DNA of 64,000 bases from Clostridium felsineum DSM 794 (GTDB lineage: Bacteria; Bacillota; Clostridia; Clostridiales; Clostridiaceae), in the NCBI RefSeq assembly GCF_002006355.2, contig NZ_CP096980.1:3720001-3784000 (forward strand), written 5' to 3'. Below are positions 1 through 8,873 of the stretch, piece by piece. Each line of letters begins with the position of its first letter. The first letter of the stretch is position 1. Below the pieces are notes generated by a model. It ran no database searches and had not been told where the DNA came from. It saw only the letters and a list, made by a program, of their open reading frames with translations. A program made the position numbers and the translations under genes.

Positions 1-1156
1 TACACATTTCCAAAATTTTATATACATCATCTTTGTTTAGTGCAACATAGGCTTCATTTAAATTTCCATGTATAACAGCAGCCCTTGCCATTTCTTCAAA
101 ATTTGTATTGTCTATTTGGAGCTCACTTAAAGTCATAGGTATACCACACATCTTAAAGAATTCTTCTGTTTTATCTATAGCTTTTCTTGCCAATTCAAAT
201 TTGTCCTCTTCTAATTTTAAATTCCATACATTTATTCCGTAATCCACAAACTTATTCACTGTTTTTTCACTTAAGATATATCTCATCCATCTTGGAGTAA
301 GTATTGCAAGTCCTATACCATGTGTAATATCATAAAAAGCACTCAATTCATGTTCAATAGGATGACAAGTCCAAGCTCCACCTTTTCCACTTCCTAAAAG
401 TCCATTAAGTGCCATAGAACTTGCCCACATTATATTAGCTCGTGCCTCATAATTTTCAGGTTCTTTTAAAGCTATTGGACAATACTTTATGCAGGTTTCA
501 AGTAATCCTTCTGCAAACCTGTCTTGTACAAAAGCATCCTTAGTTTTATTAAAATATGCTTCAAATATATGTGACATTATATCTGCACAACCTGCTGCTG
601 TTTGAATTTTGGGTACAGAATATGTGTATTCTGGATCTAAAAACGATGCTTTAGGTATCATTTTTGTAGATGCTGTACCTAACTTTTCTTTTGTCTTCAT
701 ATTTGAAATAACAGCATTTTTATTCATTTCAGAGCCAGTTGCTGCCATAGTAAGTACTGTTACAATAGGAAGCACTTTATCTATTTTACTTGGTGTAGTT
801 ACTATATCCCAAGCATCTTTTTCATAGTAATGAGCTGCTGCTATAACCTTTGAACAATCAATTGTACTTCCTCCACCTACTGCCAATATAACATCTACCT
901 TATTTTCCCTTGAAAGCTCTACACCATGTCTTACTGTTTCAATTCTAGGATTTGGTTCTATACCACTTAATTCTACAACATTAAAGTCCTTTAATAATTC
1001 TTTAACCTTACTATAAATACCATTTCTTTTTATACTTCCTCCGCCATAAGTTAGAAGTACACTTTTTCCGTACCTTTTTAAAACTTCCGGAAGTCTTTCT
1101 ATTTGTCCTTTTCCAAATAACATTTCTGTGTATGCATTAAATATAAAATTATTCAC
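1..1156 (-). CDS. Iron-containing alcohol dehydrogenase (butanol dehydrogenase type), 3' end cut by window edge
   Basis: Reading from a GTG at 1156 (ribosome binding site AAGGGGG just upstream) gives about 385 residues starting MNNFIFNAYTEMLFGKG and running off the left edge, so only a few C-terminal residues are likely missing. The N-terminal Rossmann-like half carries the NAD(P) loop AVGGGSTIDCSK. The metal-binding half has the Asp and His residues usual for group III iron ADHs (AAGCADIMSH, TCHPIEHELSAFYDITHG). The family reduces aldehydes such as butyraldehyde to alcohols with NAD(P)H in the cytoplasm. It is separated from the upstream alr gene by 68 bp and a hairpin terminator, so it is probably transcribed on its own. 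The exact substrate cannot be told from sequence; BdhA/BdhB/YqhD relatives are all possible. Confidence 0.93.
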   Translation of the reverse strand, partial: MNNFIFNAYTEMLFGKGQIERLPEVLKRYGKSVLLTYGGGSIKRNGIYSKVKELLKDFNVVELSGIEPNPRIETVRHGVELSRENKVDVILAVGGGSTIDCSKVIAAAHYYEKDAWDIVTTPSKIDKVLPIVTVLTMAATGSEMNKNAVISNMKTKEKLGTASTKMIPKASFLDPEYTYSVPKIQTAAGCADIMSHIFEAYFNKTKDAFVQDRFAEGLLETCIKYCPIALKEPENYEARANIMWASSMALNGLLGSGKGGAWTCHPIEHELSAFYDITHGIGLAILTPRWMRYILSEKTVNKFVDYGINVWNLKLEEDKFELARKAIDKTEEFFKMCGIPMTLSELQIDNTNFEEMARAAVIHGNLNEAYVALNKDDVYKILEMC

Positions 1157-1193
1157 ATCTAATCCCCCTTATCATATCTAATCAATTTTATAC

Positions 1194-1241
1194 TAAAACA
1201 AAAGAATTTATAAGTAAAGTAATATCACTCATAAATTCTTT
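1194..1241 (-). terminator. Rho-independent terminator after alr
   Basis: An inverted repeat of 15-nt arms (1201-1215 and 1227-1241, one mismatch) overlaps the last codons of alr. On the minus strand it is followed by CTTTTGTTTT, so it should end the D-amino-acid operon before the alcohol dehydrogenase. Confidence 0.6.
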
Positions 1242-2325
1242 CTACTCTTTTTCCTATATTACAAACAAATTCATAGTTAAAGCTTCCTGCCATATAGGCT
1301 AATTCTTCAACAGTTATTGTATTTTCACCATCTTTACCTATTAGAGTAACTGTATCTTCTATATTTACATTTTCTATATCAGTAACATCTACCATCATTT
1401 GATCCATACATATCCTTCCAACGATATTTGCATATTTACCATGGATTAATACCTTTCCCTTTGACGAAAGAGCTCTCATATATCCATCTGCATATCCAAT
1501 AGAAACAGTTGCAAGCTTAACCTCACCTTTTGTAATGTAAGTCTTTCCGTAACTTACACCTTCACCTTTATTAACACTTGAAATATTAATTACATGAGCC
1601 TTCCACTCTAATGCTGGTTTTAAATTTACAGCCTCTTTATGGACTTCCTCTGAGGGATATAACCCATAAGTTATTATTCCACTTCTAACCATATTAAGAT
1701 AGTGATCATCAAAATCAACAATTCCTGCACTATTACAAACATGTTTAAGTGGTATCTTTATTTTTTCTTTCTCTAGCATATCTATAAATTTATCATATTT
1801 TTTCTTTTGAAGCTTTGTGTAGTTCTTGTCCTTTTCATCTGCACATGAAAAATGAGTAAATACACCTTCAATATCTATATTCTTCATACTCTCAATTTTA
1901 TTTATATCAGAAATGCTTTTTTCATTCACTTTAAATCCAATCCTATTCATTCCTGTTTCCACTGCTAAATGAACTTTTATTTTTTCTTTGCAGTTTTCTA
2001 CCATTTCTAAATTATATATAGTTTGAGTAATATTGTATTTTTCTAAGTCTGAAAATTGCTTAGGTGAAGTATAACCTAGAACTAATATAGATGTATTTAT
2101 TCCTGACTCCCTAAGTTCTATGCCTTCCTCTAATGTAGCAACTGCAAAATAGTCCACCTTATCTTTAAGAAAATTACCTATTTTAAGCGCTCCATGTCCA
2201 TATCCATCTGCCTTTATTACTGCCATTATTTTAGAAGAATTTTTAATTTTTTTCTTAACTTCATTTATATTATTTTCAATAGCCTTTAAGTTTATTTTTA
2301 CATATGTTCTTATATATTTCTGCAT
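1225..2325 (-). CDS. alr: Alanine racemase
   Basis: A PLP-dependent fold-type III racemase of 366 aa, the usual length, interconverting L- and D-alanine for peptidoglycan. The PLP lysine is K38 in the motif AVIKADGYGHG. The second catalytic base, a Tyr, lies in GVSYGKTY in the C-terminal beta domain, and the conserved ICMDQMMVD segment is present. It is the last gene of a run with a D-amino acid transaminase and two D-glutamate-cyclase-like proteins, 31 bp after the preceding stop. This context suggests a catabolic or D-amino-acid-balancing role, though a housekeeping wall role is equally possible if no other alr exists in the genome. Confidence 0.96.
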   Translation of the reverse strand: MQKYIRTYVKINLKAIENNINEVKKKIKNSSKIMAVIKADGYGHGALKIGNFLKDKVDYFAVATLEEGIELRESGINTSILVLGYTSPKQFSDLEKYNITQTIYNLEMVENCKEKIKVHLAVETGMNRIGFKVNEKSISDINKIESMKNIDIEGVFTHFSCADEKDKNYTKLQKKKYDKFIDMLEKEKIKIPLKHVCNSAGIVDFDDHYLNMVRSGIITYGLYPSEEVHKEAVNLKPALEWKAHVINISSVNKGEGVSYGKTYITKGEVKLATVSIGYADGYMRALSSKGKVLIHGKYANIVGRICMDQMMVDVTDIENVNIEDTVTLIGKDGENTITVEELAYMAGSFNYEFVCNIGKRVERIYE

Positions 2326-2356
2326 AAAATATATTATCCTTCTTTCTTAGGCTCAT

Positions 2357-3142
2357 TTAATATTTTAAATCTATATTTTTTATATCCGTTATAAGCATGT
2401 GACCTGGACTATGAGTAATAACTATTTTAGGTTTAACATTCATAACAACAGCTTGGGGCGTAACTCCACATGCCCAAAATACAGGTACTTCATTTTCCTT
2501 TATAGTAACTGCATCACCAAAATCAGGTCTACTTATATCCTTTATTCCTATAACCTTAGGATCTCCAATATGGATTGGTGCTCCATGTACTTTAGGAATC
2601 TCTCCACTTACTAGTACTGCTTTTACTATTTTATCATAAGGAAGCGGCCTCATACTTACAACCATTTTACCGTTAAATATACCTGCTGGTGTACATTCAA
2701 TATTTGTAACAAACATAGGTACATTTGTGTTCTCTTCAATATGTCTAACTGGAACCTTAGCCTTTATAAGATCAGCTTCAAAAGAAAAACTACACCCTAT
2801 TAAAAAGCTCACAAAATCATCTCTCCAAAACTTTTCAATATCTGTATACTCTCCTGTTAAAATTCCTTCCTCATAAATCCTATATTTAGGAATATCTTTT
2901 GCAATATCAATATCTTCTCCTAAGTACTTAAGCTTTCTTTCTCCAACATCTCCTACCTCAAGCAGGGGACAGGCTTTAGGATTTCTTTGTGTGAAAAGTA
3001 GAAAATCATAAGCTAATTCCTTAGGTAAAACAACTAAATTGGCCTGAGCATAACCACTACACATTCCCGCCGTTGGTGTGCTAATTTTACCCTGTCTTAT
3101 AATTTTTCGAACATCATAAGGTTTCATATTTGAATAATCCAT
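2357..3142 (-). CDS. DUF1445 protein, N-terminal-half homologue of D-glutamate cyclase (putative hydro-lyase)
   Basis: This 261-aa protein has the DUF1445/YcsI family hallmarks: GMCSGYAQANLVVLP near residue 27, then FLIGCSFSFE, TNIECTPAG, MVVSMRPLP and HGAPIHIGDP, ending with ACGVTPQAVV and ITHSPGHMLITD. Family length is about 260. In animals the same domain forms the N-terminal half of mitochondrial D-glutamate cyclase, which turns D-glutamate into 5-oxo-D-proline. Here the next gene upstream (stop 12 bp away) encodes the matching C-terminal half, so the two very likely act together. Start ATG has a good AAGGAGG site. Activity in bacteria is inferred, not shown. Confidence 0.85.
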   Translation of the reverse strand: MDYSNMKPYDVRKIIRQGKISTPTAGMCSGYAQANLVVLPKELAYDFLLFTQRNPKACPLLEVGDVGERKLKYLGEDIDIAKDIPKYRIYEEGILTGEYTDIEKFWRDDFVSFLIGCSFSFEADLIKAKVPVRHIEENTNVPMFVTNIECTPAGIFNGKMVVSMRPLPYDKIVKAVLVSGEIPKVHGAPIHIGDPKVIGIKDISRPDFGDAVTIKENEVPVFWACGVTPQAVVMNVKPKIVITHSPGHMLITDIKNIDLKY

Positions 3143-3154
3143 ATATTTTCCTCC

Positions 3155-4243
3155 TTAAACAATATCCTTAAGCCTTTCGTTTTCATAAAAACCAAGTTCA
3201 ATTACTTTTTCAAACCACGTAGCACAAGTAGTTTCTAATTTTATAGCTGCCTTTATACATTCCCTCATCAGATTAACTATTGACTTATTCATGGATGCAC
3301 TACAACCATCTATAGCAGGAATCAAATCACCATACATATCTATCATTCCACTTCTTGATGCCGTGATTAAAGCTTCCTCCTCTAGTTCTTCTGTATGCAT
3401 TATGTCTAAGTCTTTTTTCAAATAAGCTAAGGCTGCAATAAGTCCATAACCTCCCCAATCGGATACTGTTGCAGTTATCACATTATCTGCAGACGTTCTA
3501 GCAAGAATTCCTCCATCGCATCCACATCTACAGCTTCCTTTAGCTGCATATGGAACAAATTCTTCTATATGCTCTTTTAAAACACCCATACCAATTTCAT
3601 TGCCTAAATCTCCAATTGCTATATTTAAAACACCTTTTTCTTTAAGTTTAGTAAACAATATATCCTGTTTTGCTTCAATTTCACTTACATCTAATCCCGT
3701 TGCATTATGATATATTCCAAAAGAATTAGCACCAGGACATTCTATACTTATAACTGCAGCTGGAAGTCCCTTTTCTATAAGACTATCAGCCTGCTTCCAT
3801 GCCTTATCTCTATTCTTGGTAAATGGTATTGCTGCTACTGATAATGGATATTCTTTTACCTCTTCTATAGTTCTATAAAAGTGAAGTCCCATAACGTATG
3901 TTAAATTTTTTACCGCTTTCATATTATCTTCTGGACATACAATTACAGGTTTCACCTTAAAGCCTTTTACTAAAGCTCTTGCTAGCAGCATTGAACTTAC
4001 AATACCATCCATCTCCGCTTTCTTAAATGGGAGTAGCACAAAACCAGTCATTATATAGACTAAATCCCCTTCTTTTAGTGTTCCTACGAGTTTTTTAGCT
4101 GCATTCATAGTTAGCGGTTCTTTAGTATATTCCCTTGCTGCACTGTATAAAATCCTACATACTCCGTAGCCTCTTGGATCTAAATTCATTAGATTGTCTA
4201 GGTTTTCCCCTATATTTAATATTGTTAACTCCTCTTGATTCAT
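3155..4243 (-). CDS. DUF4392 protein, C-terminal-half homologue of D-glutamate cyclase
   Basis: A 362-aa cytoplasmic protein matching the DUF4392 family, which forms the C-terminal half of animal D-glutamate cyclase. Visible family features are GDLVYIMTGF near residue 60, the Cys/Gly-rich stretch GSCRCGCDGGILA in the middle, and DWGGYGLIAALAYL. It follows the D-amino acid transaminase by 15 bp and precedes the DUF1445 gene by 12 bp, as expected for co-translated partners. The Cys cluster (four Cys in about 130 bp of coding) could bind metal but this is only a guess. Confidence 0.82.
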   Translation of the reverse strand: MNQEELTILNIGENLDNLMNLDPRGYGVCRILYSAAREYTKEPLTMNAAKKLVGTLKEGDLVYIMTGFVLLPFKKAEMDGIVSSMLLARALVKGFKVKPVIVCPEDNMKAVKNLTYVMGLHFYRTIEEVKEYPLSVAAIPFTKNRDKAWKQADSLIEKGLPAAVISIECPGANSFGIYHNATGLDVSEIEAKQDILFTKLKEKGVLNIAIGDLGNEIGMGVLKEHIEEFVPYAAKGSCRCGCDGGILARTSADNVITATVSDWGGYGLIAALAYLKKDLDIMHTEELEEEALITASRSGMIDMYGDLIPAIDGCSASMNKSIVNLMRECIKAAIKLETTCATWFEKVIELGFYENERLKDIV

Positions 4244-4258
4244 AGCTCTTCACCTTCC

Positions 4259-5101
4259 CTAATTGGTTTCTTCCAAGAATTCATTAAGTAAGCCCTCTTG
4301 AAGTTTTTTTATAATTTCTGGAGCCTTCCCACCTACAGGTTTACCATCTATCTCAGAAGTAGCCATACAAAATTGGCCTGAACTTGTAACTATAACCTCA
4401 TCTGCTTCCATTAATTCTTTCAAGGTAAAGGCTGTCTCATTTACAGGAATTTCAAATCTTTTACACATTTTTATGAGATGCGCTCTTGCTATACCAGGTA
4501 AAATCAGATTATCTGTTGGTGCTGTTTTTAGAATTCCATCCTTTATAATTGATACATTACTGTGTGCACATTCTGTTACCCTGTCACCTCTATGAAATAC
4601 TGCTTCCTGACATCCTGCTTCTTCAGTTTTTTGAGCTGCTATTACGCTAGGAAGTAAATTTAAAGTTTTTATATTACAGTGTAAAAATCTAGTATCCTCT
4701 AATGTAATTAACTTTAATTTCTTTGACATGTCCTTTATTTTTAGTGGCTTTAATATAATCCATAAATTTGCTTTTACATCCTCAGATGGAAAAGCATGAT
4801 TACGCATTCCTGTTCCCCTTGTAACCTGCCAGTATACAAACTGTTCATCATCATCAACTTTTTTAACCATTTCCTTTAATAGTTCCTTAAGCTCATCCTT
4901 TGTATAAGGAATTTTAATTCTTAAAAGTCCTGCACTATTATAAAAGCGGTCGATATGCTCATCTAAAGCGAATATTTTATGATTTTTACTGTAAGTGGCA
5001 TCATACACTCCATCTCCAAAGTAACATACTCGATCATTCATTGGCACTTTCATATTTTCAACTAAATCATACTCACCATTGTAATACCCTAAATTTTTCA
5101 T
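4259..5101 (-). CDS. D-amino acid transaminase-like class IV aminotransferase
   Basis: A class IV PLP aminotransferase (fold type IV) of about 280 aa, similar to D-alanine aminotransferase, which interconverts D-alanine and 2-oxoglutarate with pyruvate and D-glutamate. I place the start at the ATG giving MKNLGYYNG because it has a GGTGG site 8 bp upstream; an in-frame GTG 12 bp earlier overlaps that site. Landmarks are FGDGVYDAT near the N-terminus, the PLP lysine in HCNIKTLN, and the Glu in DRVTECAHSNV that contacts the PLP pyridine. It is first in the operon with the two cyclase halves and alr, which makes a D-Ala/D-Glu role more likely than branched-chain transamination. Confidence 0.88.
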   Translation of the reverse strand: MKNLGYYNGEYDLVENMKVPMNDRVCYFGDGVYDATYSKNHKIFALDEHIDRFYNSAGLLRIKIPYTKDELKELLKEMVKKVDDDEQFVYWQVTRGTGMRNHAFPSEDVKANLWIILKPLKIKDMSKKLKLITLEDTRFLHCNIKTLNLLPSVIAAQKTEEAGCQEAVFHRGDRVTECAHSNVSIIKDGILKTAPTDNLILPGIARAHLIKMCKRFEIPVNETAFTLKELMEADEVIVTSSGQFCMATSEIDGKPVGGKAPEIIKKLQEGLLNEFLEETN

Positions 5102-5322
5102 AAAGCTTTCCACCCGTCTATTTTTTATTTAAAAATTTATTCACATGTTTTTTAAAAATTTATCATAAATTTAAATATTTATTTAACAATTCATCATTTT
5201 ATTTTATGTTATATTATAAATTAACTTTTTTCAATACTATTTTAAATTTATGTATATTTTTTGTTATATATAGACTTATCAGAAAAATTTATGGTTTTAT
5301 CATATTTACCCCAAAAATTTTT

Positions 5323-5748
5323 TTAGCTTTTAACATTCCTTAAGATGTAATAAGTTTTTGTTCTAGAAACTCCTTCTAAGCTTTTTATTTGATTATGAAT
5401 TTTATCTAAATCCTCTGATGATTTACAAAGTATTTTAATCATAAAATCGAAATCTCCAGTTAAATAGTAACAAAAAATTATATTATCATTTTCCGAAATC
5501 GCTTTAGTAAATGATTCATAAAATCTAGGATGATCTAAACTTACTTCCATTAATGCACTTGTTGTATTTCCCAGCTTATTTTCATCTAAAACAATTGTAT
5601 AATTTTTTATAATTTGTGCTTCTTCAAGCTTACGAATGCGTTCAATCACAGCTGAAACTGATAAATGAATTTCCTTACTAATTGCTGAAGCACTCATTCT
5701 AGCATTTCTTTTTAAACACTCTAATATTCTATAATCCATATGATCCAT
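5323..5748 (-). CDS. Lrp/AsnC family transcriptional regulator
   Basis: A protein of about 141 aa with an N-terminal winged HTH (RILECLKRNARMSASAISKEIHLS) and a C-terminal RAM ligand-binding domain (FCYYLTGDFDFMIKI). Start chosen at the ATG of MDHMDYR because TGGAGTG lies upstream of it; a GTG three codons earlier is in frame but sits on that site. Lrp/AsnC proteins are octameric regulators that sense amino acids. It lies 222 bp upstream of the D-amino-acid operon on the same strand, so an amino acid or D-amino acid effector and control of that operon are reasonable inferences. Confidence 0.9.
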   Translation of the reverse strand: MDHMDYRILECLKRNARMSASAISKEIHLSVSAVIERIRKLEEAQIIKNYTIVLDENKLGNTTSALMEVSLDHPRFYESFTKAISENDNIIFCYYLTGDFDFMIKILCKSSEDLDKIHNQIKSLEGVSRTKTYYILRNVKS

Positions 5749-5904
5749 AATAATCACTCCAGTTATTATTTTAATATGATGTATATAATTATATCATTAT
5801 ATATATTTATTTCTTTTATTTCCACATTTCAAACAGGATAATATATTTCTTTGAGGGTAATATATAAGTGGGCAAAAATCATTAATTAATGGAGGTGTTT
5901 TTAC

Positions 5905-6357
5905 ATGGGAATATTAGATGGACTTTTTGGTGGAAACGATGATAATAAAAAACAAGTAGATACTGAGAATGATGCTAAACTTAAACTTCGCAAAGAAGAA
6001 CTTGATATTAATAAGGATAAAGTTCAAAAAGGTGAAGTAGAACTTGGTAAAGAAATCATAGAGGAACATAAGGTTGTTGATGTCCCTGTAAAACATGAAG
6101 AGGTAGTAGTTGAAAGAAAGTCTCTAAATAATGAAACAAGCGATTCACCTATAACTAACGAGCAAAGTATCAAGATTCCTGTAAGTGAAGAAAAAGTTAA
6201 TGTTGGTAAGCATACAGTATTAACTAGTGAAGTTTCAGCCCATAAAAATGAAATAGAAAATACACAGCATATCGATGAAACATTAAAAAGAGAAGAAGCC
6301 AAAATAAATAAAATTGGCGATGCTAATATAGTTGATAGCAATACTGATCAACAATAA
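5905..6357 (+). CDS. DUF2382 (YsnF-type) stress protein, copy 1
   Basis: A 150-aa, highly charged, soluble protein. After a 20-residue leader it carries the DUF2382 pattern: KLKLRKEELDINKDKVQ, then VPVKHEEVVVERK, then IPVSEEKVNVGKHTV. DUF2382 occurs in YsnF-like general-stress proteins of unknown biochemical role. It is followed by a terminator and a paralogue of similar layout. The start has a strong GGAGGTG site. Confidence 0.8.
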   Translation: MGILDGLFGGNDDNKKQVDTENDAKLKLRKEELDINKDKVQKGEVELGKEIIEEHKVVDVPVKHEEVVVERKSLNNETSDSPITNEQSIKIPVSEEKVNVGKHTVLTSEVSAHKNEIENTQHIDETLKREEAKINKIGDANIVDSNTDQQ

Positions 6358-6369
6358 TAAATATCAAAT

Positions 6370-6403
6370 ACACCTCCGATAGATTTTCGTGAGGTGTTTT
6401 TTT
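6370..6403 (+). terminator. Terminator between the two DUF2382 genes
   Basis: ACACCTC and GAGGTGT arms (6370-6376, 6391-6397) followed by seven T residues. Because it lies between the two paralogues, copy 2 may need its own promoter or read-through. Confidence 0.75.
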
Positions 6404-6427
6404 AAATTAAATGGGAGGTGACTTTAC

Positions 6428-6799
6428 GTGAAATCTTCAGACCAAAATAAAACTCTTAAACTTAAAGCAGAAGAATTAGATATTGCTAAACAATGGATAA
6501 AAACAGGTGACGTTAAAATTTACAAAGAAACTTTATCAACTGAAAAAAGCTTCACAATTCCCGTAAAACGTGAAGAACTTGTAATTGAAAAAAAATCCTA
6601 TGATACTAATTCCTCTGAAGACATTATTAGAATACCACTAAGTGAAGAACAAGTTTCCTTCTCTACTCATAGAGTAACTTTAGAGGATGTATCAATATAT
6701 AAAAATGAAATAGAAGAAATCAAACATATTGAGAGTACATTAAAAAAAGAAGAGCCTAAAGTAAAAACCTCTGGTGATATTACTGTATTAAAGGATTAA
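6428..6799 (+). CDS. DUF2382 (YsnF-type) stress protein, copy 2
   Basis: A 123-aa paralogue of the preceding gene, starting at GTG with a GGGAGGTG site. It shares the order KLKAEELDIAKQWIKTGD, IPVKREELVIEKKS, IPLSEEQVSFSTHRVTLEDVSIYKNEIEEIKHIE. It lacks the first gene's N-terminal leader, so it is close to a bare DUF2382 domain. Probably a local tandem duplication. The function of the family is unknown; association with stress response is from the YsnF name only. Confidence 0.78.
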   Translation: MKSSDQNKTLKLKAEELDIAKQWIKTGDVKIYKETLSTEKSFTIPVKREELVIEKKSYDTNSSEDIIRIPLSEEQVSFSTHRVTLEDVSIYKNEIEEIKHIESTLKKEEPKVKTSGDITVLKD

Positions 6800-6813
6800 T
6801 TTTTAAATACAAA

Positions 6814-6850
6814 AGCTGTAAAACTACAAAAATGTTTTACAGCTCTTTTT
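6814..6850. terminator. Bidirectional terminator between convergent genes
   Basis: Perfect 11-nt arms AGCTGTAAAAC (6814-6824) and GTTTTACAGCT (6834-6844) with a T-rich tail on the plus strand and a CTTTTGTATT tail on the minus strand. It serves the DUF2382 gene and the converging hypothetical gene. Confidence 0.75.
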
Positions 6851-6864
6851 ATTATCAAATTAAA

Positions 6865-7413
6865 TTATCTTCTCTTCTCTGACCAACCGAATGCAACTAT
6901 TGCTTTACTATTGTCTCCTAATGATTTTATAACTATTACATAATTTCCATCTGGACCCTCTATAAACTTTCCATCTTCTTCAGATACTAAAGTTGTTTTT
7001 GGAGGTACTATTCTTTCATAGACATTAATGCCATTACATGGAAGTTCCGTAGTGAAATCTGTAAATCTAATATCAACTTTATTTCTAGGGAGTGGTTTTA
7101 AGGAAGTATTGGTAGGCGAAACCTTATGAGATAACATTCCTTTTTCAGGGAGATTTGTATTAAGCCATACTTCAGCAATTAAATAATCATTAGATAAATT
7201 TGTGATAGTAAATACATATGCATACAAATCAACTGCTGAATTATATGGGTTTATAAGTCCTGCCCATGCGCTTATTTTTTTACCAACTCTCAAAATTCCT
7301 GTTTGTCCTACAAAATATCTTCCCTTTATCGATTCTTCTTGGGAAATAGGAATACTAACTACTTCTTTTGCCCTAATATTTTTATCTTTAACAAATTGCT
7401 TTTCGTTTTCCAT
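6865..7413 (-). CDS. Conserved hypothetical protein (possibly DUF6143)
   Basis: A 182-aa soluble protein with no signal peptide or membrane helix. Its middle looks like an all-beta fold (GRYFVGQTGILRVGKKISAWAGLINPYNSAVDLYAYVFTITNLS), and it ends NYVIVIKSLGDNSKAIVAFGWSEKRR. I think it resembles the small clostridial family DUF6143, but I cannot confirm this. It stands alone, convergent with the DUF2382 pair, and has its own terminator. No function is proposed. Confidence 0.6.
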   Translation of the reverse strand: MENEKQFVKDKNIRAKEVVSIPISQEESIKGRYFVGQTGILRVGKKISAWAGLINPYNSAVDLYAYVFTITNLSNDYLIAEVWLNTNLPEKGMLSHKVSPTNTSLKPLPRNKVDIRFTDFTTELPCNGINVYERIVPPKTTLVSEEDGKFIEGPDGNYVIVIKSLGDNSKAIVAFGWSEKRR

Positions 7414-7478
7414 AATTACATCCCCTACGTTTTTTCTTATGACATTTATTTAAGTCTTATCAATATATAATATTCCGA

Positions 7479-7970
7479 TTATTTAGGGATGTTCGTAATT
7501 TTATCATTCATTACCTCTGCAAAATTATTTATTTTTTCTTCAGAAATTTTCGAAATATCCTTATTACTTTTACTTACTGTTCTCACTATAAATCTCTCAA
7601 AAAAATTCATAGTTTTAAATATAAATTCTCCTCCAAAACATTCCCTTATTAAAGCATTTTCTAATAACATTTTAGGAAAAGCATTGTTTATCTCAATTTC
7701 AGCACTATTATTCATACCGCAAATAAACAAACCCACTTTTTTCGTACATAGTATATCAATATTTTTATTGGAAAACTCAGTTATTTCCTTCTGAATTTTA
7801 CCCATATAAATTGAACCACCTATAATTATTTTATCAAATTGTTTTAAATTTATATCGAAATCATTTTTTATATTCACAACCGTTATTTCACCATCTAATC
7901 TATCTTTTAAAAAATCCGCACATTTTTTCGTTGAACCATGCTTAGTAGCATAAATTATTAAAGTTTTCAT
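7479..7970 (-). CDS. Flavodoxin-domain protein (HemG-like)
   Basis: A 163-aa protein with the flavodoxin FMN phosphate loop at the N-terminus (IIYATKHGSTKKCADFL) and the typical second strand FDKIIIGGSIYMGKIQ. Length and layout resemble the short HemG-like flavodoxins. It probably carries FMN and shuttles electrons in the cytoplasm. It is the last gene of a TetR/membrane protein/flavodoxin operon, separated from the membrane protein by one base, with GGGGGAAG as binding site inside the end of that gene. Confidence 0.85.
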   Translation of the reverse strand: MKTLIIYATKHGSTKKCADFLKDRLDGEITVVNIKNDFDINLKQFDKIIIGGSIYMGKIQKEITEFSNKNIDILCTKKVGLFICGMNNSAEIEINNAFPKMLLENALIRECFGGEFIFKTMNFFERFIVRTVSKSNKDISKISEEKINNFAEVMNDKITNIPK

Positions 7971-7971
7971 T

Positions 7972-8850
7972 TTATATACTTCCCCCTATTTTAATATTAA
8001 TATTTTTCATCAAACTAAATGCTAAATATATGATTGCCAAATTAAATAGTGGGAATACTAAAATTTCTATTATACTTAATTTTATACCTGATATAATTTC
8101 GCTTACTATCATTGCCGTTATAGATGTGAACATAGTTACTCCTTTTATAGTTATTATAGAAGATAAAAGATATCCCAAAGACTTTTGTTTTATAATAAAT
8201 ATCCCTGCAATAATTGATAATGGAACTACAAATGCAAGGTCTAATGCTTGAATAGGTAATGTAGTATACTGTTCAAGACTAATAGAAATTGTATTTGTAA
8301 TCAAAGGTTGTAGAATTCTTTGAAGCCAAAGAAAAGATATTAACACACCTAAAAATATATAAAAAATTCCGAAACCTTTTACAGGAAACTTTTCACTAAA
8401 ATATTTAGGAAGATTTTTCATATCAACAGTAATAATAGTTAACACAAATGCAAAGAAACTAATAGACATTAACGAAACATAAATTAAAAACAATGAATTG
8501 TACATCCATAAAAAAGTGTAAGAGGTGTACGTATATAAAAAATATGCTAAAGTTCCACACAAAAACAAATGGCCTCTTAGTGATTTTTTACGATAAAAAA
8601 TTAAAGAAACTATTAATAAGGGAATCCCTAAAATTACTGTAACCATATCTTGTGCTATCCCCTGAGTCGCTACAGAAACTGAATCGTTCTTATAAATACC
8701 TTTTCCATATAAAATTATTTTTTGTCCATATAATGATATTATTGTATGCAGTCTACCCTCACCAGTTGAAAATATACCTATAATAGATGCAAACAAAGAT
8801 AAAACCAAAATAAAAATTACTAAAATGGAAACATAATTTTTGTATTTCAT
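7972..8850 (-). CDS. Polytopic membrane protein of unknown function
   Basis: About 292 aa with roughly eight hydrophobic segments; the first begins right after the start (YVSILVIFILVLSLFASIIGIFS). I set the start at the ATG of MKYKNYVSIL because the GGAGGT site lies just ahead of it; the upstream in-frame ATG is part of that site. Not recognised as a known transporter. Its position between a TetR repressor and a flavodoxin suggests a TetR-controlled membrane redox or efflux function, but this is inference from context alone. Confidence 0.72.
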   Translation of the reverse strand: MKYKNYVSILVIFILVLSLFASIIGIFSTGEGRLHTIISLYGQKIILYGKGIYKNDSVSVATQGIAQDMVTVILGIPLLIVSLIFYRKKSLRGHLFLCGTLAYFLYTYTSYTFLWMYNSLFLIYVSLMSISFFAFVLTIITVDMKNLPKYFSEKFPVKGFGIFYIFLGVLISFLWLQRILQPLITNTISISLEQYTTLPIQALDLAFVVPLSIIAGIFIIKQKSLGYLLSSIITIKGVTMFTSITAMIVSEIISGIKLSIIEILVFPLFNLAIIYLAFSLMKNINIKIGGSI

Positions 8851-8873
8851 ACTAACCTCCATTTTTACAAAAT

